NCBI GenBank assembly: GCA_023807065.1
Contig: JAJJLU010003851.1
Span: forward strand, 1-27,330
Direction: 5' to 3'
From: Isotricha intestinalis
Lineage: Eukaryota > Ciliophora > Litostomatea > Vestibuliferida > Isotrichidae
Length of the DNA stretch: 27,330 nt
Each line of letters opens with the position of its first letter. Position 1 is the first letter of the stretch. The notes under the pieces were generated by a model. It was given only the letters and a program-made list of their open reading frames with translations. It was not told the DNA's origin and searched no databases. Position numbers and translations under genes: made by a program. Below are positions 8,857-18,352 of this stretch, in pieces.

Positions 8857-10425
8857 ATGAGTTATTATAACCGAGTGTTTAATGAAAACAATTTTGATAA
8901 ATTATTATTTAATAACACAGTTCACTCAAGACAAAAATATATTCATTCATCATTAGATAAACTATATTCAAAATCAATTAATGGAGATCTTTCATTTAAA
9001 GAAATAGATAATAATATTAAAAAATGTTATACAAACTTACAACATTTAAAAAACACTTTTGGTAATAGTAAAAAAAATTTAATTGAATCATCTTTGACAA
9101 AAATAGAAAAGAATATAAATAATAATAATTATAAAAATATATTAAATCTTACTTCTTATTCAAGAACAATTTCAAATGAAAAAGAAAATATAAATATTTC
9201 AAATTTTAATAAAAATTCAACTAATTTAAGTCAAAATAATACTTTAAGAAGCTCAAGTTCAAGCTCTACTATTACTGAAAATTTTAAAAAAAATTTAATG
9301 AATGATTATAAACCTAAAAAAAATGAATTATTAAAATATTATCCAGTTGAAAATTCTTATAACTTAATATTTGGAAAATATAGTGAAATTTCTCCTTCAA
9401 TTAATTTAAATTCTTCAAATAGTAGAAATTATTTTAATTCTCAAAAAAATTTTATTGATACGAAATTATTGCATAATTCTTCTTCTATTAATGAATCTTA
9501 TCGTTCTTTTATGAGAAAAAAACAAAATGAAGAAAATAAAAATAATAAAAATTTATTTCTTGAACATCAAGAAATGAAAAATAATAAAACTTTTATTGCT
9601 ACAACAAATAATAATGATGAAGATATAAATTATAAACAAAAATATAATGATAGTTTAGAACAAATTGATGCTCTTAGAATTTCTATTCAAGATTATCAAA
9701 AAAATAATAAAAGATTAAAAGAAAAAATTATATCTTTAAATAATCAAATAAATAATTCAAAAGAAGATAAAAACAAAGAACAAGAATTAATAAATAAATA
9801 TAAATTAGAAATAATAGAAAATAATGAAAAATATAAAAAAATAAAAAAAGAAAATACTCAATTAAAAGAAGAAAATCAAAATTTAATTCAAGAAAATAAA
9901 GATTTAACAAATAAAATGTCTATATTAATAGATATTATAAAATCAAAAGATAAAATAATTTCAAAAATACAAAAAACACAAAAATCAGATTCTGATTTTT
10001 CATATTTTGATTCAATCGAAGAAAAAAATAATAATAAAATATATAGAAGAAAATCAATAAAAGATTATTCTTTTGACAAAATTAAAATAGAAAAGACTAA
10101 TAAACATATTGAAGAAATAAAATTAAAAATACCTAAATATAATAATAAAGGGAAAAAATTTGAAATTCCTATTAAAAAATATAGTTATGATCAATTACTT
10201 AAAGAAAATACAGAAAATAAAATAAAAATTAGTATTTTAAATAATAAGTTAAAGCAAAATGAAGATATTAAAAAAAAATATAATGAAATTATAGAAAATA
10301 AAGACAATGAAAATTTAAGTAAAATTAATAATAAATCTATTTATTTAGAAAGCTTAATTACTGAAGGTAAATACGACGAAATAAATACTGAAAGAACTAT
10401 TAGTAATAATAATTTCACCGAATAA
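8857..10425 (+). CDS. Lys/Asn-rich coiled-coil protein, unknown function
   Basis: This 522-residue protein has three zones. The N-terminal part (1-105) is mixed helical and includes a SLDKLYSKSINGDLSF stretch. A Ser/Asn-rich low-complexity middle (105-245) contains a serine run near residues 131-139. A strong coiled coil spans about 250-360, followed by a basic tail with a second short coil (about 445-495). There is no signal peptide, membrane segment or catalytic motif. I do not recognise the family. It is not obviously related to the two paralogous coiled-coil proteins A and B, because it lacks their YSYYLIDNLKN ending. It is a single exon ending in TAA. Confidence 0.8.
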   Translation: MSYYNRVFNENNFDKLLFNNTVHSRQKYIHSSLDKLYSKSINGDLSFKEIDNNIKKCYTNLQHLKNTFGNSKKNLIESSLTKIEKNINNNNYKNILNLTSYSRTISNEKENINISNFNKNSTNLSQNNTLRSSSSSSTITENFKKNLMNDYKPKKNELLKYYPVENSYNLIFGKYSEISPSINLNSSNSRNYFNSQKNFIDTKLLHNSSSINESYRSFMRKKQNEENKNNKNLFLEHQEMKNNKTFIATTNNNDEDINYKQKYNDSLEQIDALRISIQDYQKNNKRLKEKIISLNNQINNSKEDKNKEQELINKYKLEIIENNEKYKKIKKENTQLKEENQNLIQENKDLTNKMSILIDIIKSKDKIISKIQKTQKSDSDFSYFDSIEEKNNNKIYRRKSIKDYSFDKIKIEKTNKHIEEIKLKIPKYNNKGKKFEIPIKKYSYDQLLKENTENKIKISILNNKLKQNEDIKKKYNEIIENKDNENLSKINNKSIYLESLITEGKYDEINTERTISNNNFTE

Positions 10426-10759
10426 AAATATTTTTTAGTTGTTGAAATAAGTAATGAAATAATATATTTAAATTAAATAATCAAAATAATTAAAAATATT
10501 AATAAATATCTTATTTATAAATAATTGAATAAAAAATTAAACAATTTATAAAACAATAACAAATAAAGGGATAATTAATTTTTAATCTATAAATCTAAAT
10601 CTTTCTTCTCATTTAATAATTGTTTTCACTTCAACAATAATCAATTTTTAATTCATAATATTTTATTAATCATACCTTTATAACATATAAAAAAATAAAA
10701 AATAATAAAAAATCCCTGAAAAAAAAGAATATCTTAAAAATAAAATAAAATAAAAAAAA
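10426..10759. other. Intergenic AT-rich spacer (334 nt)
   Basis: This spacer lies between two plus-strand genes. It becomes strongly A-rich in the last 80 nt before the TM2 gene, the leader pattern seen before most starts here. No gene or repeat is visible. Confidence 0.6.
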
Positions 10760-11335
10760 ATGTTTATCTTTCTCCTAATAATAAACTACCATCTAATGAC
10801 ATCAACATACACATTAGAATTAGTATCAGAAATAAATAGAACAGAATATAAAACAACACTTCGAAATTTAGTGGAAGAATTTTCATGTGAAGAGGAATCG
10901 AATTGTAACATGGAACACACATTTTGTTCAGATGATGAAAAGACAAAATGTTCATGTTATAAAGCATACATATACAATAATGACACTAAGAAACAATGTG
11001 ATTATAAACAAAAGAAGCAATTAACAGCATTTTTATTAGAATTATTTGTTGGATTTGGAGCAGGTCATTTTTATAGAGGAAAATATTTAGTTGCTTCATT
11101 AAAATTAGTAGCTTTCATTTTTGGAATTTATATTATTTGTCTTTTCCCTTTAACTGCAAAATGTGTAAGTGATTGTTGTGATAGTGATTGCTTAGTAATT
11201 TTAGTTTCTATTTTCTTCTATTTGTGTGCTTGTGGTTTAGCTTTCTGGTTTATTTTTGATCTTGTTAATTTTGGGAAAAATAACTATAATGATAAAAATG
11301 GATATAAATTATATAGTTGGAAAAAACCTAAATAA
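10760..11335 (+). CDS. TM2-domain membrane protein with EGF-like ectodomain
   Basis: This protein of 191 residues begins with a hydrophobic segment (about 1-18) that looks like a signal peptide. An ectodomain has one sequon (N26) and six cysteines (C43, C49, C56, C64, C66, C80) spaced like an EGF module. The TM2-type domain follows: a first membrane segment at about 88-108 containing GFGAGHFYRGKY, the family's G-x-G-x-H-x-F-Y-x-G signature, and a second at about 113-130. A Cys-rich turn (C135, C139, C140, C144) precedes a third hydrophobic segment (about 145-169) and a short polar tail. TM2 proteins are widespread small membrane proteins, and metazoan TM2D members influence Notch and phagocytosis. 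The role here is unknown. The family call is firm; the EGF call rests only on Cys spacing. Confidence 0.88.
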   Translation: MFIFLLIINYHLMTSTYTLELVSEINRTEYKTTLRNLVEEFSCEEESNCNMEHTFCSDDEKTKCSCYKAYIYNNDTKKQCDYKQKKQLTAFLLELFVGFGAGHFYRGKYLVASLKLVAFIFGIYIICLFPLTAKCVSDCCDSDCLVILVSIFFYLCACGLAFWFIFDLVNFGKNNYNDKNGYKLYSWKKPK

Positions 11336-11574
11336 ACATTTTACTTCAACATTTTATCTATAAGGGATTTTTTATTAATTTTAAAATACATTCTAATTTA
11401 AAAAATTAAATTTGAATTTTTAAATTTTTGAAAACAATGAAATTATGAAATTTTTTTAAAACTCATTTTCTATTTTTCCTTTTTTTAAAGTAACTTTTTT
11501 TATTTTTAGTTTTAAATTAATAAAAGTTATAATATTTATTTATAATATTATAAAAAATAAATTTAAAATTAAAA

Positions 11575-13083
11575 ATGGAGTTTAATACAAGTCCTTCTTT
11601 GTATCAAAGCTCAAGTAAAAAAAGTACAATTTTAAATTCAGAAAGTCGAAGAAATATACAAGATAAAATGAGAAAATATAGTGAAGAAATTAAAAATAAT
11701 TCAAGATTAAATGATTCTCAAAAAAAAATAAATCATTACTTTGAAAATTTAAATGAAAAAGACCCAAAAATTTTTCAAATAATATTTCCAAAAACAAATG
11801 TAAAATTAGATAAAGATAATTTTATAAAAAGATTAAAATTAAATATTCCTTTAACTAAATCAGCACAAATAAAAAAAAATGAAGATAAATTATTTAATAA
11901 TAAAGAAGATGAAAAAAATAAATTAATGAATAATTTAATTTATAGTTCTGATATAAATTTAATTCAAGAATATCAAAGAAAAAAAAAAGAGGAATTATCA
12001 AGTAAAGAATATAAAAGAATGAAGAATAGAATGGAAGTTTTAAAAAATAATAATATTAATATTATAAATTTATTTCCAGAAGAAAAAGAAAAAAAAATAT
12101 ATTTAAAAGAAGGAAAAAATAATCAAGTAGAAAATAAAAGATATGATAATTTAATATCAGAAGAAGAAAAAAATAATAATAATAATAATGATAGTAATAA
12201 TATTAATAATCTTAATTATAATACATTTTCAAATATAAAAAAGAATCAATTATTAAATTCAAAAATAAAAAATAAAAATCAATCAAATTTAAAATTTTCA
12301 AAAACTTTTAATTCAAGAAAGCCAATTGTTAATTCTTTAGAATTTTGTGTGAAAATAAAAGAATATTTAAAAAATAAAACAAAAAAACCAAATGAAAACA
12401 ATAGTAATTTCAATTCTATTAAATTATCATATAGAAATAATTCTTTTCCAAAAAAATCAAATACAGTAATTTCAAATAAGGAAAAGATAAAAAATAATAA
12501 AAGTAATTCAAGAGGAAAAGATGAAGTTCATAAATTTATGAAAGAACAAAATGAAAAAAGAAAAGAAAATGAAAAAAAATTAAAAAACGAAGAAAATAAA
12601 AAAGATTTACATTATTATTTAAATTTTGCTAAATTACAACAATCAATTGTTAATAAAAAGAAAAAAATTAAAATTTTGAAATGTAATAAGAAAAATAATA
12701 AAAAAATTATAAATAAATATTTTATTGGGAATAGTCTAAGTAATAATTATTTAAATATTAGTAATAATAGTAAAAGTACAATTTTAGATAAAAATGATTT
12801 ATTAAATGAAATATATGATAGTATTAAAATAATTAAAAGCGCAAATAGAGAAGAAAAAAATTTGTTTGTAAAAGATAAAAATAATGATTATGTTATAAAC
12901 CAAAAAAATATTAATAATAATGATAATAATTATAAAAATAAATATAATAAAGATATTGATGATAAAAATAATTCTTTTGATAAAGAAATGTTAAATGCTG
13001 AAAAAACTGTTCAAAAAAGTATTAATATTGTAAATGAAAATAATTTAGGTAAATATTTAAAAGAAAAGAATAAAAAACTCTAA
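11575..13083 (+). CDS. Lys/Asn-rich protein of unknown function
   Basis: This 502-residue protein is highly basic and rich in Asn and Lys, with runs of Asn near residues 200-215. The only part resembling folded sequence is the first ~165 residues. They include a helical segment with NIQDKMRKYSEE near residue 27, a KIFQIIFPKTN stretch near 65, and a helix containing EYQRKKKEELSSKEYKRMKN near 131. The rest is low-complexity with short helices, including a Lys/Glu-rich one around 325-345. There is no signal peptide, membrane segment, zinc site or enzyme motif. I do not recognise it. It sits 157 nt upstream of ARPC5 on the same strand. Confidence 0.75.
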   Translation: MEFNTSPSLYQSSSKKSTILNSESRRNIQDKMRKYSEEIKNNSRLNDSQKKINHYFENLNEKDPKIFQIIFPKTNVKLDKDNFIKRLKLNIPLTKSAQIKKNEDKLFNNKEDEKNKLMNNLIYSSDINLIQEYQRKKKEELSSKEYKRMKNRMEVLKNNNINIINLFPEEKEKKIYLKEGKNNQVENKRYDNLISEEEKNNNNNNDSNNINNLNYNTFSNIKKNQLLNSKIKNKNQSNLKFSKTFNSRKPIVNSLEFCVKIKEYLKNKTKKPNENNSNFNSIKLSYRNNSFPKKSNTVISNKEKIKNNKSNSRGKDEVHKFMKEQNEKRKENEKKLKNEENKKDLHYYLNFAKLQQSIVNKKKKIKILKCNKKNNKKIINKYFIGNSLSNNYLNISNNSKSTILDKNDLLNEIYDSIKIIKSANREEKNLFVKDKNNDYVINQKNINNNDNNYKNKYNKDIDDKNNSFDKEMLNAEKTVQKSINIVNENNLGKYLKEKNKKL

Positions 13084-13239
13084 ACAAAAAAAAATCATTA
13101 ATAAATATAATAAAACTTTAATTAATATTTTTTTTTAAAAAATATATTAAAATATCATAAAAAAAAATCTATAAAAACAAATAAAAAAATAATAAAAAAA
13201 CTAAAAACAATGATATTCCCAAAATAAAATATATTAAAA

Positions 13240-13684
13240 ATGTCAGATTTAGAAAAAATAAAATTAATAGAATCAAATTTCAACAAAGAAAAGCAAAAGA
13301 AAAGGTAAGAAAAAAAAATTTAAATAATCTTTAAATAAAATTAGCGAAGAAGGTTTTTTAAATTCATTAAAAGAAGTATTAACATTATGGAGAGAAAATC
13401 CAACCGAAGAAAATATAATAGAATCAATATATTCATTAACTGCAAAAATGATGAATTATTATTTTGAAGAAAAATTCACTGGTATAATCGAAAAATTAGA
13501 TGATGAAGATTTAGTAGAATTAAATAAATTTTTCTATAAAACTTATTCAAGAATATCTGAAAAAAAAAATGTTTATGATTTAAAACCTGGAAAATTATTT
13601 GGATTACATGAAAATACACTTAAAAAAGGAGGAGTTGGAATGTTACATAGAAGTTTATTTAGTACTATGAGAAATAAAAAATAA
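13240..13684 (+). CDS. ARPC5: Arp2/3 complex subunit 5 (p16-Arc), two exons
   Basis: The Arp2/3 complex nucleates branched actin filaments, and ARPC5 is its small all-helical subunit bridging ARPC1 and the rest. Two exons, 13240-13304 and 13345-13684, join through a 40-nt intron to give 134 residues; the family is about 150. The spliced product keeps the frame (codon AG|C). It contains the helical repeat region (about 25-90) and a C-terminal L-H-E-N...GGVG signature at 109-120. That signature matches the family's W-H-E-K-A...GGVGSI-x-R-x-L ending. The acidic N-terminal tail of animal ARPC5 is shortened. Without splicing, a stop appears directly at the intron start. Opening at the internal Met at 13448 would delete half the domain, so the two-exon model is preferred. 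Confidence 0.8.
13305..13344 (+). other. 40-nt spliceosomal intron in ARPC5
   Basis: The donor is GTAAGA and the acceptor AAATTAG, and the body is pure A/T apart from one C. It is not a multiple of 3 and carries an in-frame TAA, so translation across it is impossible. Removing it joins two parts of a recognisable ARPC5 protein. Confidence 0.8.
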
Positions 13685-13807
13685 AAAAAATTATTTTAAA
13701 AAAGAGAAATTATATTTAAAAATTAGATTATAATTAAAGAAAAATTATTTGTTTTTTTTTTTTGATTTTTTTTATTATTTTTATTTAGTTTTTTTTATAT
13801 AAAAAAC

Positions 13808-15046
13808 ATGTCTCAAGATTCAATCATTTCTACTTTGCAAAAAACAATCGAAAATTATGAAAAAACAAAAAAACAACAAGACAATAAAATAGAAGAATTA
13901 GAAGATACAATTGAAGATTTAGAAGAGAGAGTATCTCATATAGATAATCTAATATTAGAGAACAATAATTTAAATTTAGAAATTACAAAATTAAATGAAA
14001 TAATTCAAACAAAAAATAAATTAATATCTGAATTTGAAAAATTAGCTCAATCATCAACACAAAAATTTGAAACATATATTAATACAAATCTTCAAAATCA
14101 AAATGAATTAGAAAAAAGAAATAAAAAATATTCAGAATTAAAATCAAAATATATTCCTTTAACACAACAATTTTCAGATTTAGAATTACAATATAATAAA
14201 TTAATTGAAGATTCAAAACAAGAAAAAATGATTAGTGAGAAAGAAATAAATTCTTTAAATGAAAAATTAAATGATTTAAGTTTAAAATATAATAATTTAA
14301 AAGATGATAATCAAAAATTAATTTCTGAAAATATTCAAAATTCAAATAAAATAAAAGAAATGAATGAAAGAATAAAAAATTTATCAAGATTTCAAATAGA
14401 ATTTGAAAATGTGAAAAATGAATTTATTGATTTAGAAAAAGAAATGAATGAAAAAACAAATACAATAAATGAATTAGAAAAAGATAATCATGAGTTATCT
14501 ATAAGATTATCTGAATCTGAAAATAAAGTTTTGAATTTAGAAAATTATGGAAAAGATTTAGAAGGAAAAATAGGAAATTTAAATCAATTATGTGGAAAAT
14601 TCGAAAATGCTTATAATGGTGCTGTCTTAGATTTACAAAAAAAAAAAGATGATAATTTTCAAAATAAAAAAGAAATTGATTTAAAAGATGAAGAAATTAA
14701 AGAATTAAAAGAACAATTTAATAAACAAATTAACATTTTAAAAAATGAAAATTTAGCTTTGAAAACTAGGGAAAATATTTATAAAGAAACTTTAAGTAAA
14801 TTAAAAAATGCTACTTCAAATAATAATAATGAAAATTATCAAGTTAGTCCTTTAAGAAATAATAATATTAATCAAGGAACTAATAATAATAGTTATTATA
14901 CTTATAATCAAAGAAATGGAAAAGAAATGAATAATTCTCCTTATTTTGAAAAAGATGATTCTTTTAAATATAGTTATTATCTAATTGATAATTTAAAGAA
15001 TTCTATTAGTAATGTAGATTTTCAGAAAAATTTAACTAATATTTAA
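13808..15046 (+). CDS. Long coiled-coil protein B (paralogue of the gene at 7388-8710)
   Basis: This protein of 412 residues has a continuous coiled coil from about residue 5 to 335, a short Asn-rich linker (about 336-380) and a C-terminal motif. The motif is an acidic DDSF followed by YSYYLIDNLKN and VDFQ, almost identical to protein A. Shared landmarks with A include ISEF..LAQ.ST.KFE.YIN (about 74-94), LEK.NKK..ELKSK..PL (about 104-121) and FNKQIN.LK.EN.ALK.RENIY (about 305-326). The linker differs in length and sequence, as expected for relaxed constraint. There is no signal peptide or membrane segment. It starts 123 nt after ARPC5 and converges on the Vta1-like gene, with 170 nt between the stops. 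Confidence 0.85.
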   Translation: MSQDSIISTLQKTIENYEKTKKQQDNKIEELEDTIEDLEERVSHIDNLILENNNLNLEITKLNEIIQTKNKLISEFEKLAQSSTQKFETYINTNLQNQNELEKRNKKYSELKSKYIPLTQQFSDLELQYNKLIEDSKQEKMISEKEINSLNEKLNDLSLKYNNLKDDNQKLISENIQNSNKIKEMNERIKNLSRFQIEFENVKNEFIDLEKEMNEKTNTINELEKDNHELSIRLSESENKVLNLENYGKDLEGKIGNLNQLCGKFENAYNGAVLDLQKKKDDNFQNKKEIDLKDEEIKELKEQFNKQINILKNENLALKTRENIYKETLSKLKNATSNNNNENYQVSPLRNNNINQGTNNNSYYTYNQRNGKEMNNSPYFEKDDSFKYSYYLIDNLKNSISNVDFQKNLTNI

Positions 15047-15216
15047 GTAAAAAGACTTTTATATTTGGTTTTTATTTTTAATATAATATTTGGTTTTTAA
15101 TTATTTATTCTTTATTATTTTTTATTTAAGGGACTTTTGGAAAAAATTTATTAATGTTTATTAAGTATCTTTATTTATTTATTATCTTTTTAATTTTCGA
15201 AAATTAAATATATTAA

Positions 15217-16038
15217 TTAATCTATTATTTTACTAATATAATAAGCAGCAGCTTCTAAATTTTTAATAGCCATATCAATTTTATGATAATATAATTCTTG
15301 AGTTGAATCTTCTATTAATTCTTCAATTATTGATTTTAATTTAGGATAAAAAGGATCAGTTTTTTTAATAGGTAATCTAATTCTTCTATTTACAAGTTCA
15401 GGAATATAATTTTGATTTTTATTTGGATTATAAAAATTTTCAATTATATTTTTAATATTATTATTTATATTTTTATTTTTTTTATTATTATTACCATTAT
15501 GATTAGAATAATATTCATTTATATTAATATTATTATTATTCCTATTATTAAAAAAATTATTGTTATATTCAATAGTTTTCCTATTTTCAGTTTTCCTTAA
15601 ATCAATATCAAAATCCTTTTTTTTTAAATTTTGATAATATTTTATTTTTTCATTAAAATAATTTATTCTTTGAAAAGATAATTGATCATATTTTCCAAAA
15701 AAAGAAATTACTTCTGTAAGTTGTTTCGCTATAATTAAATTATTTAAACTTGGATGATTTTGTATATTTAATCTTTTGTATACATCTTCTAAAAAATTTT
15801 TATATTCTGAAGAGGTTATTGATTTAATATTCCAATTATTTAATTTTTTTTCTTGTTCAAATTCAGAGAAATCTTGTTTTAATTTTTGAATTTCATTTTG
15901 ATTTAATAAATTTTTTTTTAAGTAAATATTTGCTTTCATAAAAGAAACTTCTTTTAAAAACATATAAATTTTTATATTTGATTTATAATAATATGCAGTT
16001 TTTATATAAACATTAATTTTTTCCATTGGTGATTCCAT
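15217..16038 (-). CDS. VTA1: Vta1/LIP5-like Vps4 regulator
   Basis: Vta1/LIP5 stimulates the AAA-ATPase Vps4, which disassembles ESCRT-III at endosomes. This 273-residue protein has the family's layout. The N-terminal helical module (about 5-138) includes a K-T-A-Y-Y-Y-K-S start, an F-M-K-A-N helix and the L-x-x-x-I-S-F-F-G-K-Y-D segment (107-118), where Vta1 has L-x-D-V-x-x-x-F-G. An Asn-rich linker (about 155-205) follows. The C-terminal Vps4-binding helical pair (about 230-273) contains E-L-Y-Y-H-K-I-D-M-A-I-K-N-L-E-A-A-A-Y-Y, resembling the S-A-L-x-Y-E-D-V-x-T-A-I-x-N-L-x-K-A-L pattern. The middle is shorter than in animals. The identification is from memory of the family pattern and overall similarity is low. 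Met5 could be an alternative start. Confidence 0.62.
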   Translation of the reverse strand: MESPMEKINVYIKTAYYYKSNIKIYMFLKEVSFMKANIYLKKNLLNQNEIQKLKQDFSEFEQEKKLNNWNIKSITSSEYKNFLEDVYKRLNIQNHPSLNNLIIAKQLTEVISFFGKYDQLSFQRINYFNEKIKYYQNLKKKDFDIDLRKTENRKTIEYNNNFFNNRNNNNININEYYSNHNGNNNKKNKNINNNIKNIIENFYNPNKNQNYIPELVNRRIRLPIKKTDPFYPKLKSIIEELIEDSTQELYYHKIDMAIKNLEAAAYYISKIID

Positions 16039-16219
16039 TTATTTCTTTTTATTATTAAAGTAAGAAAAACAGGAAAAAATAAATGTATCAAAAAAAAAAC
16101 TAAATCAATTAAATTTTTAAATTATAAAGTTTCTACTTCTTTAAAATTCATAATTAAAAATTAAAGCAAGAAAAAAAAAGAAAATATAAGAAATTAAAAC
16201 TTTATATAAATATTTAAAT

Positions 16220-18352
16220 TTATTTCTTAGGTGAAATAATTCTAATAATTTTATTTTTCCTATCATCACTATTCATTCTAATATTTAAATTAACATTAAT
16301 AATTTTATTATTATTTCCTCGACAAGAAATATTACTTCCACTATAATTATTATGAATAGAAATATTAGAATTTTCAATAATAGATTTTTTACTTCCTTTA
16401 TCATTTCCATGATAAAAATTATTAGAATTATTATTATGTTTTAAATTAATTTTACTTTTTTTAATTAATTCTTCAATTTGACTTGCAATTCTTTGACTCA
16501 TTTGATAATTACTTAAATTTTTATTTTTATTTATTCCAAATAAAATATTTTTTAATTTTATTTTTTCTTCATCAATACTTTTAGTTTTATATACTACTGC
16601 TTCTTTTCTAAAACTTTTTAAATTTGTTTGAGTATGAGTTATCATATTTTTTTTATTTCTTGATATTTTATATATTTTATTTGAATTCATTATTCTATTT
16701 GTATTAAAATTATTTGAAGGAGATAATTTATTTTTTTTATTCTTATTATTTGATGTATTTGATGAAGACCTTTGACTTGAAAATATTAAATTATTTAAAC
16801 TCATATTATAAGAAGCATTATTTTTTCTTCTTTTATTTATATTAGTATTTTTTCTATCAATTTCATTTTTAGAAAAATTATATTTTGGAATTGAAGAAGG
16901 ATTATTTAAATTAGTATTTTTATTATGATTGAAATTATTATTAAGATTATTTTTAGAAAAATGTTTTTGAGAAATAATATGTGCACTATTTAAATTAGAA
17001 TGAATAGCATTTAAAGGAGTTTTAACTAAATTAAAATTAGAACCATAACTACTTTTTCTTTGATGTCTAACTGTATTTTGTTGTAAATTAAAATTAGAAA
17101 AATTAGAATTTGAATTCATTTTTGATAAAGTATTTATTGAATTAATATTTTGAATTTCAAAAGTTTTATTTTTTGATTTTTGAATTGTATTTCCTGAACT
17201 ATGAATACTTGAATGTTGAATAAGACTAATTTTATTATTATTATTATTTATACTATTTTTCATATTTGTATTATTATTACTTGTAATATTACTATTTCTC
17301 ATTGAATTAATATTATTATTTATATTATTATTTAATGTTATTGATAATTTAGAAAAATTTTTAAAATTTGAATTCATGTTTATATTGTTATTTGTGTTAT
17401 TATTATATGTTTTATTTTTTGATTTTTCTATTCCGTTTAATTTTTCCATTTTTGCTTTATTTTTATTAAATTCTTCTAAATTTGATTTATAATTTGATAA
17501 ATAAGGTTTTAATTTAGGGGATAAAAATATTTTTTTTCCTGATTCTAAGTTCAAATCACTTCTAACTAAACTAAATAATGTATTTTTAATATTATTATTT
17601 CTTCTAAATTCTTTTTTATAAATAACTTTATTTTTATTAATTATATTTCTTTTATTATTATTATTAGATGTTGTTTTATTTATAATTTTACTATTTATTT
17701 TTTTCTTAGGTATAAATTGATAATTAACTAAAGGAGAAATACTTTTAATAAAAGAATCATCTTTACTTCTTTTACTGATTAAATTCTTATTTAAATTTCT
17801 AGAAGAATCAAGAGTTAAAGTAATTTTATTAGAATTAGTATTATTATCAATTAAATATCTAGTTTTTTTATCAAAAATATTTTTATTATCTGTAATATTA
17901 TCTAAAGAAGATAAAGAATTTTCACTTGAACTTTCTTTTTCTTCTTCTTCTTCTTCATTTGAAGTAGCATAATTTTTTTTATAAAAAATTTCTGCTTTAT
18001 TATCTCCATAATTATGCATTAATTCAGATATTTTATAATTACGAAAAATTGGACGACAAAAAAAAAGATGATAATTTTTATAATAATCATTTAATTTTGG
18101 AATTCGAGAAATACTTTCTTGTCGATTATAAAATCTTTTTAAAAATTCATCAATAAAATCTAAATATTGATTTTCTTTAAATATTGTGTTATAATGACTT
18201 GGTCTATTATATAATATTTGATTTATATATAAATAATTTAAATCTTCTTCTATATCACCATATTTTGAATATAGTAACATTAATAATCTTGTTGGATCAT
18301 GTACTAATTTATATGCTTGAAGTTTTGTGTCAATAGAATTTAATAAAGACAT
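16220..18352 (-). CDS. Conserved-N-terminus protein with long Asn/Ser-rich tail
   Basis: This 710-residue protein has two very different parts. Residues 1-128 are ordered, with Tyr-rich segments such as DPTRLLMLLYSKYGDIEEDL (19-38), LYINQILYNRPSHYN (41-55) and YKNYHLFFCRP (91-101). I associate this block with a conserved ciliate family of unknown function. After an acidic run (about 133-145), residues 150-710 are basic, low-complexity, Asn/Ser/Lys-rich sequence with almost no predicted fold and many short Asn runs. There are no membrane segments. The gene is 102 nt from the divergent gene at 18455, so the two probably share a promoter region. The ordered domain contrasts sharply with the tail in composition. 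Confidence 0.85.
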   Translation of the reverse strand: MSLLNSIDTKLQAYKLVHDPTRLLMLLYSKYGDIEEDLNYLYINQILYNRPSHYNTIFKENQYLDFIDEFLKRFYNRQESISRIPKLNDYYKNYHLFFCRPIFRNYKISELMHNYGDNKAEIFYKKNYATSNEEEEEEKESSSENSLSSLDNITDNKNIFDKKTRYLIDNNTNSNKITLTLDSSRNLNKNLISKRSKDDSFIKSISPLVNYQFIPKKKINSKIINKTTSNNNNKRNIINKNKVIYKKEFRRNNNIKNTLFSLVRSDLNLESGKKIFLSPKLKPYLSNYKSNLEEFNKNKAKMEKLNGIEKSKNKTYNNNTNNNINMNSNFKNFSKLSITLNNNINNNINSMRNSNITSNNNTNMKNSINNNNNKISLIQHSSIHSSGNTIQKSKNKTFEIQNINSINTLSKMNSNSNFSNFNLQQNTVRHQRKSSYGSNFNLVKTPLNAIHSNLNSAHIISQKHFSKNNLNNNFNHNKNTNLNNPSSIPKYNFSKNEIDRKNTNINKRRKNNASYNMSLNNLIFSSQRSSSNTSNNKNKKNKLSPSNNFNTNRIMNSNKIYKISRNKKNMITHTQTNLKSFRKEAVVYKTKSIDEEKIKLKNILFGINKNKNLSNYQMSQRIASQIEELIKKSKINLKHNNNSNNFYHGNDKGSKKSIIENSNISIHNNYSGSNISCRGNNNKIINVNLNIRMNSDDRKNKIIRIISPKK

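Noticed and set aside
9728..9910. 60-codon hydrophobic minus-strand ORF
   Set aside because: It is the antisense shadow of the coiled-coil coding region of the plus-strand gene at 8857.
13448..13684. A standalone 78-residue gene starting at the internal Met
   Set aside because: The conserved ARPC5 helices continue upstream in frame to 13345 and join a proper first exon, so this is only the end of ARPC5.
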